Assembly (NCBI GenBank): GCA_937915735.1
Contig: CALGGS010000140.1
Span: 1 to 48,757 of the forward strand
Direction: 5' to 3'
Length of the DNA stretch: 48,757 nt
Source of the DNA: an uncultured Treponema sp.
GTDB lineage: Bacteria > Spirochaetota > Spirochaetia > Treponematales > Treponemataceae
In this document: positions 35,048-44,652 of the stretch, piece by piece
How positions within the stretch are numbered: position 1 is the first letter of the stretch
Layout: each line of letters starts with the position of its first letter
Notes under the pieces: generated by a model
Seen by the model: only the letters and a program-made list of their open reading frames with translations
Database searches by the model: none
Told to the model about the DNA's origin: nothing
Made by a program: the position numbers and the translations under genes

Positions 35048-38000
35048 ATGAATAAAGTGTTCTTAAATACTGTTAGAAAAAATTTCGGAATTAAAAAGTT
35101 CAAGTCGTTGGCAAAACGGGGGGGGGTATATATCCTTCTTGCGTTTCTCCTTTTGATTTTTTCTGCCTGTGGCGAGAATTCTGGTCTTGGAGCGAGTGTT
35201 GACACCGAGGCACCGGTTATCACAATTACTTATCCGCCTCTGGAGGCATATATCAGGGACGAATTCGTTCTTTCTGGAACTTGGACTGATGACAAGGGAA
35301 TTTCTAAAATCGAAATTTCCGTCATTGACACTTTGACAAAGGAAACTCGCGCGATTTCAAAAACTGAAGCGACTTTTAGCAATGATAACACCTGGAGCGC
35401 AAATGTAAATTTTAAGACAGAGGACGGCACTTTTGAGCTTCCTGACGGAACTTATCAGGTTACGGCGACGGCGATTGACGGGGCAGGCCATAAAAACAGT
35501 AATTCCAGAACCTTTCATATTGACAATACACCGCCGGTTTTTATTATCGAAAAGCCGGGAGTTGTAAAATCAAGCGGCTATGCGGCAAGCAAATACGGAT
35601 CAACTTTCACTGTAGAGGGCACAATTGCCGACGATCATACAATTTCCGAAATGGATTTAAGGGTTTTCAAATGTAATGATGACGGTTCAGTCGGTGAAGA
35701 AATTACCGGTGACGACGATGGCGAATTTTTTATTGAGGAAGACATTGCGACGGCTGGTGGCTCGGCTGTAACTTATGCGAATTACAATGACAGCGAAGGA
35801 ACTCAAAAGGTTCGGTATTCAAAGCTTTACACGCAGGACACTGGCACTCAGAAATTTTATTGCGAGCTTTTTGTTTCGGATGACGCCCATTCTTACACTG
35901 ACCCTTTAGAAACAAGCAATGAAACTGAAGGAAACAAAACTTCTAATGTTTATCTTTATGATGATGTTTACGAAAAATATTTAAGCCAGAAAAATGGCGG
36001 ATTGGGATATAACGCAAACACTTTTAAAAGCATTCTTAACGGAACAATCGAAAACCCTGAAGTTCTGGAGGATTTAAATTCTCTTGTTAAAAATACGGCG
36101 GCCAGCGATCTTGAAAGCACGCTTCATTTTTCTTTGAATCCGAATGCAAATCCTTCTTACACCGTAAACGGCTATGATGTGAATTTAAGCGACAGCGAGG
36201 CTACTATAAGCCAGGCATCTGGCGGAGCTGCTGTTTCTATTTCTATTGCGGCGGGTCTTGATGAAACTGCGATTATGCCTTACGGACGGGAGCAGTCAGA
36301 CGATAAAAAAGCCCTTCCAAGCGTAAAGGTCTGGATGAAATCTTATTCATCACAAAACGCTCTTGTAGAGAATGCCCTTACCGCTCTTTCAACCTTGCAG
36401 ACTGAAGTGAAAAATATTGAGACAAGAGATGTTGAATCTGGTAGCTCTTCATTTAAAATTGATTCGCAAAAGTACGAAAACACGACAACTGATTCTGGAT
36501 GGTTTTTGCTTTATGATTATGCGCAGGACTCTACGAATACAGAAGGCGGCTCAACAAAGAACGAAACTTTCTCCTTTACTCTTCCCTCTGGAAAAATCGC
36601 CTCAAATACATACTATCTCGTTGGCGTTACTGGCTGTGACATGGACTTGCTTTATTTTTCTCAGGAAACTACCTTCTGTTTTGAAGGAACATCAAACACA
36701 ATGGCCGCAAACACAAAAGTCACATATCCAGAAAAAGGCTCTTACAACAATGAGGCTGGCTTAACCTTGACTGGTAGTGCTGTTGCGGACGGAGACCAGT
36801 ATGTTCAGACCTTGCTCGTAAAATTCACTTGTGATGACATAACTCACTCAGAAAAAATAAAAGTCGAAAAAGATTCTGACGGAAAACTTTTCGTAGCAGG
36901 CGCGGAAGATGTCACGGCTGGTGAAGAAAATCCTGTTGAAATTACTTACGGCGAGGGTGCGTTAACCTTCTATCCGAATGATGTGACGGATGAAAACGGG
37001 GCTGTGCTTCATTCATCGGGGGATTTCCTTTTTGATGTTTCAAAAATAAAAATCCCTAAGTTTACGGCATTGAAAGCAAAGGTTTCTGACGGAAAAGCAT
37101 ACACTTATTACTGGAGCATAATTTCTGATACAGGTTCAAAATCAACCGTTGCTCATTCATTCTATGTAGACACAGTAAAGCCTGTTTACGATGATACAAA
37201 TTCATCTGTGGGAGGGGTAAAAACAAGCGCTGCTGTCCTGTCTAACTGGTACAATTCAGATGCTGTAACATTGAAGGGGCTTCTTACAGAAGCGGGCTGT
37301 GGAATTGAAAGCGTAACATACTGGCTTGATAAGAGCGTTGATGAAGAAGAAAGCGGAACTACGACCGCCACAAAGCAGGATGACGGAACATATAAATTTT
37401 CAGCGACAATAGGAAACATAACTGAGCTTGGTCTTGACGATGAGGGAAATGCAAAAACTCATCAGCTCATACTCATCGCAACTGACAAGGCTGGTAATAA
37501 GTCCGGCAAACAGACATATTCTATTAAATCTGACATGACAAAACCGTCTTTTGAAGCAAAATACTACACAATGGGAACAATCGAAGGCGAGATTTCAGGA
37601 AGCATCCTTACGAACAAAAAGAATGATGTAGTCATTTACGGCCTTATTTCTGACGCGGCATCAGGCGTGGCTTCAATCGAAATCCCGGACGCAAGCGTTT
37701 TGTACACTACTGCTTCTCCCGACACGGGCTTTACTTCTGAATGGGCGAAAAATGCGGCTTATGAAAGCTATAGCGAAGAAAAATCAACAAAAATTACGGG
37801 CTTTAAGGCGACAATCCCTTACGGAAAAATAACAGGCGGGGAAGTAGCTGCAAAATATTCAGATATTGCTGGAAACAGCTCTCAAAGCCGGATGTTTGAA
37901 TTCAATGTTGACACTACTATACCAGAGGTTGAGTATACAGAATTTGTTACTGCAGACTCTTCAAAAACCGGAACATACATAAACGGAAAAATCCAACTTT

Positions 38001-41000
38001 CTGGAACTGCAAACGACAACAATAAGCTCGACAGCGTAAAAGGATTCCAATACAAAATCGGAAGCGGTGAATGGGAGACTTTAAATGTCAGTAGGCTTAA
38101 CTCTTCTACGGTTTACAGCTGGAAAACTGAAGAATTTGACACATCTGCCTTCTTTGCCGATTCAAAAACAGGTGAGGTTTCCGTTACATTCAGGGCGATA
38201 GTTCTTGATGCGGCAGGAAACACCAGCATTGACGGCTCTTCTGCTGACAGTGGATACAGCGTGATTGTTTCTCAGAACACTGACCGACCGAATATTATCG
38301 TTCAGGAGCTTGAAGAGGGAAGTGACATCATCATCTCAACGCAGAACATTATGGGAACTATTTCTGATGATGACGGAATCGCAAAACTTGAATATAAAGA
38401 TACGAACGCAAATGAATGGCAGGAAATTACTGTTTCCAGCGGAACATGGAAAATCGAAGGCTTGGCCGCAGGAAGCCACGGAATTACCTTCAAGGTGACA
38501 GATAAGACCGGAAGTTCTTTCGAGACAGGAAAATCAACTGGAGGAGTTTTTGCAACGAACGCAGAGCCATACCTGGCCTTTGGTGATGGAGAAAAATCTG
38601 ATATGGCTTCTTCTCTTTCATTCAAGGTTGATGTTAACGCTCCTGAAATCAATACAATGGCACTTGCTTCTTCTAGTACGACGAATTCACCGGCTGATTC
38701 TAGCTACAGCTCGGACGGAACTAAGAGCTATGGCTCTAGCGCAAAATATATGTGGATAAAGGTTACGGCTGAAGAAGATGTTGCCGTAAACACAAAAGCT
38801 GCCGACGATATTTCTCTTAAAATCGGAACAAACACTATTTCAATTACTGATTCAATAGTAAGTCGTGATTCATCAGACCTTTCTTCTCTTTCATACATCA
38901 TCGGACCTATAGACACATCTGTGCTTTCGGGAGAAGGAACTCTTACCGTTTCGTTCGTCCTTAAAGATAAATCTGGAAGAAGCTCTGACGCCGCAACAAG
39001 CAATGTTTACTTTGACAAAGCCGCTCCGATAGTCACTATAACTTCACCGAGCGTAAGCGGGGATGGAGTTGAGACGATTGGAACTTCAAGTGATGCTGTA
39101 ATCGGACAGACGACAATACGAGGACAGATTTCTGATGCTTCTAAAATCACTAAATTCTACTACATAATCCCGACTGCAGCTCAAAAATCTGCAATCGATG
39201 CTGCAATCGATAAAGATGATTACACATTCAACGATACTGGCTGGACGAATATGTCAGAAGTCGTTGACGAGGGCGGAGATGAAGTCAATGTTTATGAAAG
39301 CAAGACCTCAATGATTTGGCGAATTCCTATTGTAAGCTCAAGATTTGATCAAAATGATGGACTCAGCCTTGTTTACTATGCGACTGCAAATAAGGACGGA
39401 ACGCTCACTTATGCAGAAACAATTGACGGCAGCACGAATGTCTATGTTCCTCTTTATTTCTATGCCGAAGACGAAACCGGAAAGGGTGAAATCTACAAGA
39501 ACAGGATTCTTGTTGACCCAATAGCAGGAATTCCGGTCGTAGAAATTATTACTCCTGAGGCAGGCTCACTTACTAAAACGGGCGGAAACCTTAACTTCCA
39601 GGGAACTGCAAGCGATGACGAGGGAGACCTTGAAAAAGTAGTGATGACAAAGCTTGAAGTTTCGGCAGATGAAGTTACTGAAAGCACGGATTTAACGACA
39701 ATTCATTGGTACACGCTCACAAAAGAAATCCTCAGCGAGACGGGAGTCGTCACGAAAGGCACTGTCGAGACCGACGGCACGGTTACGGCTGACGGAAAAG
39801 CAAGCTGGAAGGTTTCGCTCGTAACTTCAAAAATTTCAAAGGCTTCTGATGGAAATCTGGCTGCCTTAATCGGAACAAAAACCGAAGATGGCGAAGTTAG
39901 CGCAAAAGACATTACTATTGCCCGTGCGACATTCATTGCATACGACAAAAACGGAACGGCAAGCACATTCCTTGTTACGGAAGAAAATAATGTTGCGACA
40001 TTGAAAAATGATGAGTCGAAGGCCCTTGTTTCAAAAATCTTTATCGACAAAAATGCTCCTCAGCTTACGAATGTTCAGCTCGTACAGTTTGAAAGCACAC
40101 CGGCTTCTGCAACCGTCACTCCAAGCTTAAGCCGCTCTTACTCTGCCGGAATGTATATTTCTAAAAATACAGGAAACGGAAACTGGTATCTCAAGGGTAC
40201 AGTCACAGATGATGCAAGTGTCGAGGGAATTACAATTACTTCTGATTCAAAGAAATACCGGGCTCTGGACGGAAGCGTCGCAAAGGGCAGCACAGCAACC
40301 GGCGGTATGATTGTCAATACAACGGGAACTGATGCGATCGGAGAAAAGACCTGTACATTCCTTATACCACTCGATACTGACACGACAACTGTTGAAAAAA
40401 CACAGTTCTATGCGACAATCGAACTTGATGACGGACAGCACACAGATGTTACCCAGAACCTGAGTTTCTTTGTTGATAACACGGCTCCAGGTCTTTATCT
40501 TACATCAAGTGATACATCAAACACAGCAATTTCAAGTGATGACGTAAGCAAACTCCGTCTTAAGAGCGACGGTCTTGTGGTCGGAAGCGAAAATGTCGTT
40601 GAGAACTCAGACGGCTCTTACACATTCGGCGACTCGATTGCGGAAGACGGCTCTGGCTTGGCTTATGTGGCGGTATTCTTCACAAAAGAAAGCGACACCA
40701 AGTATTTCAGTTCTCTCGATGCTAGCAAGACTACAGAGGGCGTTACAATCGGAAGCGGAAAAACGCTCACTCTCAACGACGAAAATCTCCCAGTCCTCAC
40801 TAAGACTGTCACTCGTGCAGACTCAACGAAAGTTTCATTCTCTGGACTTGGTTCTAACGCAAACATCACAGTAGGAACTCTCGTCAAAATCGGCGGAAGT
40901 TACCACTTGATTACGGCGATTGCTGACGATGTTGCGACACTCGAAGACGATGTTGACACTACATTCACATCTGCGGAATTCGTCTACGCACAGATTGTCA

Positions 41001-44000
41001 ACCACCAAGTTACAGAAGGATTTGCTTCTGACTGGTCGGTTTCTAACGACGACTATGACGGATTCGTTGAGATGGTCAAACAGTCGGGAAGCAATTACAA
41101 GTGGACGGCAAGCATTCGCTCAGAGAACATTCCAGACGGACCTGCAACAATCCATATCGTAGCGTTCGACGAAGCGGGCAATGTCAACTCTGGCTATGTC
41201 GAAACAAGCGTTCAGAATAACCGTCCAAGAATCTCAAAAGTCTTCTTGGGAACAGACTTGAACGGCAACGGCAAGTTCGATTACTTCTCAGAGACTTCAA
41301 CTGGTGCAGTGGCTTCAATCTACGATTACAATGCAACTGGCAACGGCACGGAATTCGGAGAGCTCAGCTTCTACTCGGCTCTTTCTTCTGACGGAAAGAT
41401 TCAGGGAAGTGTAACGCTCAAATCAAGCAATTTCGTAGCAAAAGACGGCCTCCTGGTATTGCCAGAGATTATTGGCGGTAACACAACGGCAACTGACGAC
41501 CTCAAATATCTCTATAAAGTTGCTGGTACTGAGGCTGCTGCTACAATCACTAAGGTTGGCGATACAGATACAAATGGTTCATCAACTCTAACAGATCTGT
41601 GGACAGAACTTGCAGCAGATGATGTAAAAATCAATACAACAGGTCTTTCGGCTCTTCCTCTTGCTAATAAGGCCGGAACTGCTCAGACTGTCACAGAACT
41701 CCTTGACGCAAATACAAAAGCCGACAAGTGGAACTACTACGAAACAACATCTGACTATGAAAAAGGAACGGCTCATGGCGGAACTGCAAGCGGAAAATTC
41801 AAGGGACTTGTCCTTAATAACGACGCACTTTCTCCTCATGAAAGCTGGACGGCTGAGCAAGAAACTGGCAGCGTGAAATACTTCGCGTTTACGATTTGGG
41901 ATGCAACTACTGGCACAACTCAGGGTAAAGATTCCCTTTATGCTCTCCTCAAGATTCCAATGATTGTAAATGTTGACGATGATATTTCTCCAAAAGCCGA
42001 AATTCATCCGTTCTACTGGAATTCAAAATCTGACGGCTCATTCTACTATGATGATGAAGGAAACGCCGAAGGCCACATTGACATCCTGCCGTCGTCAAAA
42101 GAAGATGATACAAGCGAAAAACCAGGAGTTTCAGGAAAAGTATGGGTTAAAGTCACCGTAACTGACGAAACAAGGCTTTCTAGCGCAATCTTCACTGATC
42201 CTGCGGGAAATAATCACATTGTCGCAAAATACGAGGGTGGAGAATGGGTAGCTCAGGCACTTTCTTCTCCATTGAGCGAAATTGAATTCATCGACACTCC
42301 AGAGCCAAATCAGGCAGGCCACACGATGACTTACCGTGTCGCAATCGATATGACGAGCTACGGACTTGCAGAAGGAAAAACCGTCGATGCCTCTGCCAGC
42401 GACAAAAAATCTAATTCTTCTGTTTCAAGCACGACTCAGACGATAAAAAAGGCACTCACTTCTCACTACATTATGGACTTTGTGCCGTACATCAAGAGCA
42501 TTTATCCTGCGACTGAAAGTTCTGCTGCCCGCTCTCGGCTCGGCCGCTTCCCTGTTCAGGCAGGAAAAGATATGGTTATCGAGGGAATGAACTTCGCGGC
42601 AGGCGCGACTTACAAAGTCACATTCTACAAGACAAAGGCTGGAGCGACAGACGGTGATGTTCAGGGAACGGCTGATTCAACAACTCTGTCAGGAACAGTC
42701 GAGACAGACGGACAGATTACTGTGACAGCTCCGGAATATTCGCGCTATGTTGAAGTCTCAATCACTCAGAACGGAGTTACTCTTTCAACAAAGAACAACA
42801 CCAACGAAAACGGCGGCTACAACATCGAAGAAGGATATGTCTCAAGCGACAGCGATTTGGGCTTGTCTAGCGCAAACAGAGCCGGAAGCAACTTCTGGAC
42901 AGACGACAGATATATCGCGGTCTGGAATGTAAGCAATGACTTTGTTGGCAGCACGACTCCGCAGAGCGGTGTAATCAAGAAAATTTCTAAGCTGAACAGT
43001 GGCTCTGGAACTACGACAGATACATTGGGCGGAGGTGTGTTTTACAAGCAGCCTGATTCAAATACTCAGGTTGACACTGTTACTGGGCAGAATGACCATT
43101 ATTATGCGGCGCTTTCATCTTATGATTTGAAAGTCTATGGTTATCGAAGTACAAAGTCTTACTCAAACCACGGTGACAATGTAATCTACAATAGCTCTGA
43201 AGCGGCTTTTATGGCTCCTGCTGATGAACTTGATTATACAATCGTAAACGGCTTGCCGTATTATGTAATGCAGGACAACGCCCTTTGCGGTGATTCTGCG
43301 AACAGATGGGGCAGTGGATTGTTCCTTTCTCGTGAAGGCTATTGGTATGACAGAACATATTCTTCAGCATACATGTCAGATTTGCAGGAAGACCAAGAAT
43401 ATTACATTATTGAACGACTTGGTGCGAGCGGTTCAACTGCGGCTAGCCGAGATTCTAGTGGCGGATATGATGCCGTCCTTCATCAGTTCAAGAATCCTCG
43501 AATTGTAGGTTGGCATAAAAATGCTAATGAAGTCTATCGTTATGACACTGAATTAGCGAATGGTGGAACAGATTACATCTACATTTCTTATTATGATTCT
43601 TATGCGAAATGTTTGAAGTATGCGGCGTATAAAGTCGGTCGTGAATTTGATTCAAATACTCATATTCGAGGAATTGCAGGTAAGCATTGGGGAAGCCATA
43701 ATCAGAACTCGGCAATTATTCCTTTGATGCACGGTGCGCCGCATAAGGCTTATGCTCAAAATAATGTTACGGAAACTACTAACATGACTACAGGAAATCA
43801 TGTTGTTGCGGGTTATGACACGACAACGACAAATCCGACTACATTCAGCGAAAAGGCGGGTGAATGGAGCGACATAATGCTCGATACTTCAAGCGGAACT
43901 CCGATACCGGTCATAATTTATTACAATGAAACTAATAAGTGTTTGGAAATTGCCCGTGGAAAACAGAGCGTTCCTGTGACAGGTTGCATAAATGGTTCTG

Positions 44001-44554
44001 GTAGTGCTACAAACTCAACTGGTTGGACGAAAACTACTGGAATTACTCCAAGCCGCAAGATTGATTTTGGTCGCTATGTAAGTGCGGTGATGGATAAAAA
44101 CTGGAATATTCATGCAGCCGCGCAGGATGTCGATAACGGAAAATTGTATTATTTGTACTTGACGAAGAACGGTGACACTTATGATACCCAAGTTTGTGTT
44201 CCTGTCGATTCCTCTGGCACATCTGGTATGTGGACTGATATTGAGCTTACAAGTGACGCTTCAAGCAATACAGAATGGTATGAATTTAAGCCTGTCATTT
44301 CACACCTTGATAAGGGCAAGCTGAACACAACGAAGGCTGCAAAAGTGGCTTATGTTGTTACCGAAACAAAAGACGGCACAACTTCCGCCTATTGGGAAAG
44401 CATGACAGACCCATCTCGTTATTCAGCAAATGACCAGAGAACTTCTGTAATGGCAGATGTTTATGAACAAGGCTCAACGACATACAAATCCCCCGTAGCC
44501 GTAGGCTTCAACTCCGACATGCTCGCATTGGACTTCTTGCGTGCTGAAGAGTAG
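35048..44554 (+). CDS. 3168-residue Ig-repeat lipoprotein, phase-ON across a G9 tract
   Basis: The start ATG has GAGG seven bases upstream. A long basic N-region (MNKVFLNTVRKNFGIKKFKS) and hydrophobic core end at the lipobox FSAC, with Cys41 lipidated. Codons 24-27 are written by a G9 run; nine G keeps the frame, eight or ten hits a stop within about 40 codons. Some twelve Ig-like repeats fill residues 50-2460, marked by FHIDNTPPVFI, FNVDTTIPEVEY, VYFDKAAPIVTI, FIDKNAPQLT, FFVDNTAPGLYL. A TIG/IPT-like domain (PYIKSIYPA...GKDMVIEGMNFAAGATYKV) lies around 2475-2600. The last ~560 residues, rich in Trp/Tyr strands (AVWNVS, YYAALSSYDL, NWNIHAAAQD), suggest a beta-propeller or lectin-like head. 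Probably a surface adhesin. Confidence 0.88.
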   Translation: MNKVFLNTVRKNFGIKKFKSLAKRGGVYILLAFLLLIFSACGENSGLGASVDTEAPVITITYPPLEAYIRDEFVLSGTWTDDKGISKIEISVIDTLTKETRAISKTEATFSNDNTWSANVNFKTEDGTFELPDGTYQVTATAIDGAGHKNSNSRTFHIDNTPPVFIIEKPGVVKSSGYAASKYGSTFTVEGTIADDHTISEMDLRVFKCNDDGSVGEEITGDDDGEFFIEEDIATAGGSAVTYANYNDSEGTQKVRYSKLYTQDTGTQKFYCELFVSDDAHSYTDPLETSNETEGNKTSNVYLYDDVYEKYLSQKNGGLGYNANTFKSILNGTIENPEVLEDLNSLVKNTAASDLESTLHFSLNPNANPSYTVNGYDVNLSDSEATISQASGGAAVSISIAAGLDETAIMPYGREQSDDKKALPSVKVWMKSYSSQNALVENALTALSTLQTEVKNIETRDVESGSSSFKIDSQKYENTTTDSGWFLLYDYAQDSTNTEGGSTKNETFSFTLPSGKIASNTYYLVGVTGCDMDLLYFSQETTFCFEGTSNTMAANTKVTYPEKGSYNNEAGLTLTGSAVADGDQYVQTLLVKFTCDDITHSEKIKVEKDSDGKLFVAGAEDVTAGEENPVEITYGEGALTFYPNDVTDENGAVLHSSGDFLFDVSKIKIPKFTALKAKVSDGKAYTYYWSIISDTGSKSTVAHSFYVDTVKPVYDDTNSSVGGVKTSAAVLSNWYNSDAVTLKGLLTEAGCGIESVTYWLDKSVDEEESGTTTATKQDDGTYKFSATIGNITELGLDDEGNAKTHQLILIATDKAGNKSGKQTYSIKSDMTKPSFEAKYYTMGTIEGEISGSILTNKKNDVVIYGLISDAASGVASIEIPDASVLYTTASPDTGFTSEWAKNAAYESYSEEKSTKITGFKATIPYGKITGGEVAAKYSDIAGNSSQSRMFEFNVDTTIPEVEYTEFVTADSSKTGTYINGKIQLSGTANDNNKLDSVKGFQYKIGSGEWETLNVSRLNSSTVYSWKTEEFDTSAFFADSKTGEVSVTFRAIVLDAAGNTSIDGSSADSGYSVIVSQNTDRPNIIVQELEEGSDIIISTQNIMGTISDDDGIAKLEYKDTNANEWQEITVSSGTWKIEGLAAGSHGITFKVTDKTGSSFETGKSTGGVFATNAEPYLAFGDGEKSDMASSLSFKVDVNAPEINTMALASSSTTNSPADSSYSSDGTKSYGSSAKYMWIKVTAEEDVAVNTKAADDISLKIGTNTISITDSIVSRDSSDLSSLSYIIGPIDTSVLSGEGTLTVSFVLKDKSGRSSDAATSNVYFDKAAPIVTITSPSVSGDGVETIGTSSDAVIGQTTIRGQISDASKITKFYYIIPTAAQKSAIDAAIDKDDYTFNDTGWTNMSEVVDEGGDEVNVYESKTSMIWRIPIVSSRFDQNDGLSLVYYATANKDGTLTYAETIDGSTNVYVPLYFYAEDETGKGEIYKNRILVDPIAGIPVVEIITPEAGSLTKTGGNLNFQGTASDDEGDLEKVVMTKLEVSADEVTESTDLTTIHWYTLTKEILSETGVVTKGTVETDGTVTADGKASWKVSLVTSKISKASDGNLAALIGTKTEDGEVSAKDITIARATFIAYDKNGTASTFLVTEENNVATLKNDESKALVSKIFIDKNAPQLTNVQLVQFESTPASATVTPSLSRSYSAGMYISKNTGNGNWYLKGTVTDDASVEGITITSDSKKYRALDGSVAKGSTATGGMIVNTTGTDAIGEKTCTFLIPLDTDTTTVEKTQFYATIELDDGQHTDVTQNLSFFVDNTAPGLYLTSSDTSNTAISSDDVSKLRLKSDGLVVGSENVVENSDGSYTFGDSIAEDGSGLAYVAVFFTKESDTKYFSSLDASKTTEGVTIGSGKTLTLNDENLPVLTKTVTRADSTKVSFSGLGSNANITVGTLVKIGGSYHLITAIADDVATLEDDVDTTFTSAEFVYAQIVNHQVTEGFASDWSVSNDDYDGFVEMVKQSGSNYKWTASIRSENIPDGPATIHIVAFDEAGNVNSGYVETSVQNNRPRISKVFLGTDLNGNGKFDYFSETSTGAVASIYDYNATGNGTEFGELSFYSALSSDGKIQGSVTLKSSNFVAKDGLLVLPEIIGGNTTATDDLKYLYKVAGTEAAATITKVGDTDTNGSSTLTDLWTELAADDVKINTTGLSALPLANKAGTAQTVTELLDANTKADKWNYYETTSDYEKGTAHGGTASGKFKGLVLNNDALSPHESWTAEQETGSVKYFAFTIWDATTGTTQGKDSLYALLKIPMIVNVDDDISPKAEIHPFYWNSKSDGSFYYDDEGNAEGHIDILPSSKEDDTSEKPGVSGKVWVKVTVTDETRLSSAIFTDPAGNNHIVAKYEGGEWVAQALSSPLSEIEFIDTPEPNQAGHTMTYRVAIDMTSYGLAEGKTVDASASDKKSNSSVSSTTQTIKKALTSHYIMDFVPYIKSIYPATESSAARSRLGRFPVQAGKDMVIEGMNFAAGATYKVTFYKTKAGATDGDVQGTADSTTLSGTVETDGQITVTAPEYSRYVEVSITQNGVTLSTKNNTNENGGYNIEEGYVSSDSDLGLSSANRAGSNFWTDDRYIAVWNVSNDFVGSTTPQSGVIKKISKLNSGSGTTTDTLGGGVFYKQPDSNTQVDTVTGQNDHYYAALSSYDLKVYGYRSTKSYSNHGDNVIYNSSEAAFMAPADELDYTIVNGLPYYVMQDNALCGDSANRWGSGLFLSREGYWYDRTYSSAYMSDLQEDQEYYIIERLGASGSTAASRDSSGGYDAVLHQFKNPRIVGWHKNANEVYRYDTELANGGTDYIYISYYDSYAKCLKYAAYKVGREFDSNTHIRGIAGKHWGSHNQNSAIIPLMHGAPHKAYAQNNVTETTNMTTGNHVVAGYDTTTTNPTTFSEKAGEWSDIMLDTSSGTPIPVIIYYNETNKCLEIARGKQSVPVTGCINGSGSATNSTGWTKTTGITPSRKIDFGRYVSAVMDKNWNIHAAAQDVDNGKLYYLYLTKNGDTYDTQVCVPVDSSGTSGMWTDIELTSDASSNTEWYEFKPVISHLDKGKLNTTKAAKVAYVVTETKDGTTSAYWESMTDPSRYSANDQRTSVMADVYEQGSTTYKSPVAVGFNSDMLALDFLRAEE
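35118..35126 (+). repeat. G9 homopolymer in signal-peptide codons (phase-ON length)
   Basis: Nine G follow the codons for LAK and encode the end of Arg, Gly, Gly and the start of Val, just before the hydrophobic core of the signal peptide. With nine the 3168-residue frame is open; with eight or ten it closes soon after. The tract has the same length and position as the one at 4538-4546, which is out of frame. Confidence 0.9.
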
Positions 44555-44564
44555 CCGACAAAAT

Positions 44565-44582
44565 TGCCGCACGGATGCGGCA
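44565..44582. repeat. ACGGAT-loop hairpin after the giant lipoprotein gene
   Basis: TGCCGC-acggat-GCGGCA, preceded by AAAT and followed by AAAGCCA. The hairpin at 14142-14157 has the same loop and flank with a different but still paired stem (GCGCC/GGCGC). A longer imperfect stem follows (AAAGCCAA/TTGGTTTT, about 44584-44627). It probably helps end the giant transcript. Confidence 0.55.
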
Positions 44583-44607
44583 GAAAGCCAAGCGTAAAAA
44601 AGTGCAT

Positions 44608-44636
44608 TTGCATTTTCTTTGGTTTTGTGATAAATT
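44608..44636 (+). promoter_or_regulatory. Promoter of the V-ATPase operon
   Basis: TTGCAT (44608-44613), a 17-base spacer and TAAATT (44631-44636), followed by AGAGGTG and the ATG at 44653. Confidence 0.6.
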
Positions 44637-44652
44637 AAAAAAAGAGGTGTAA

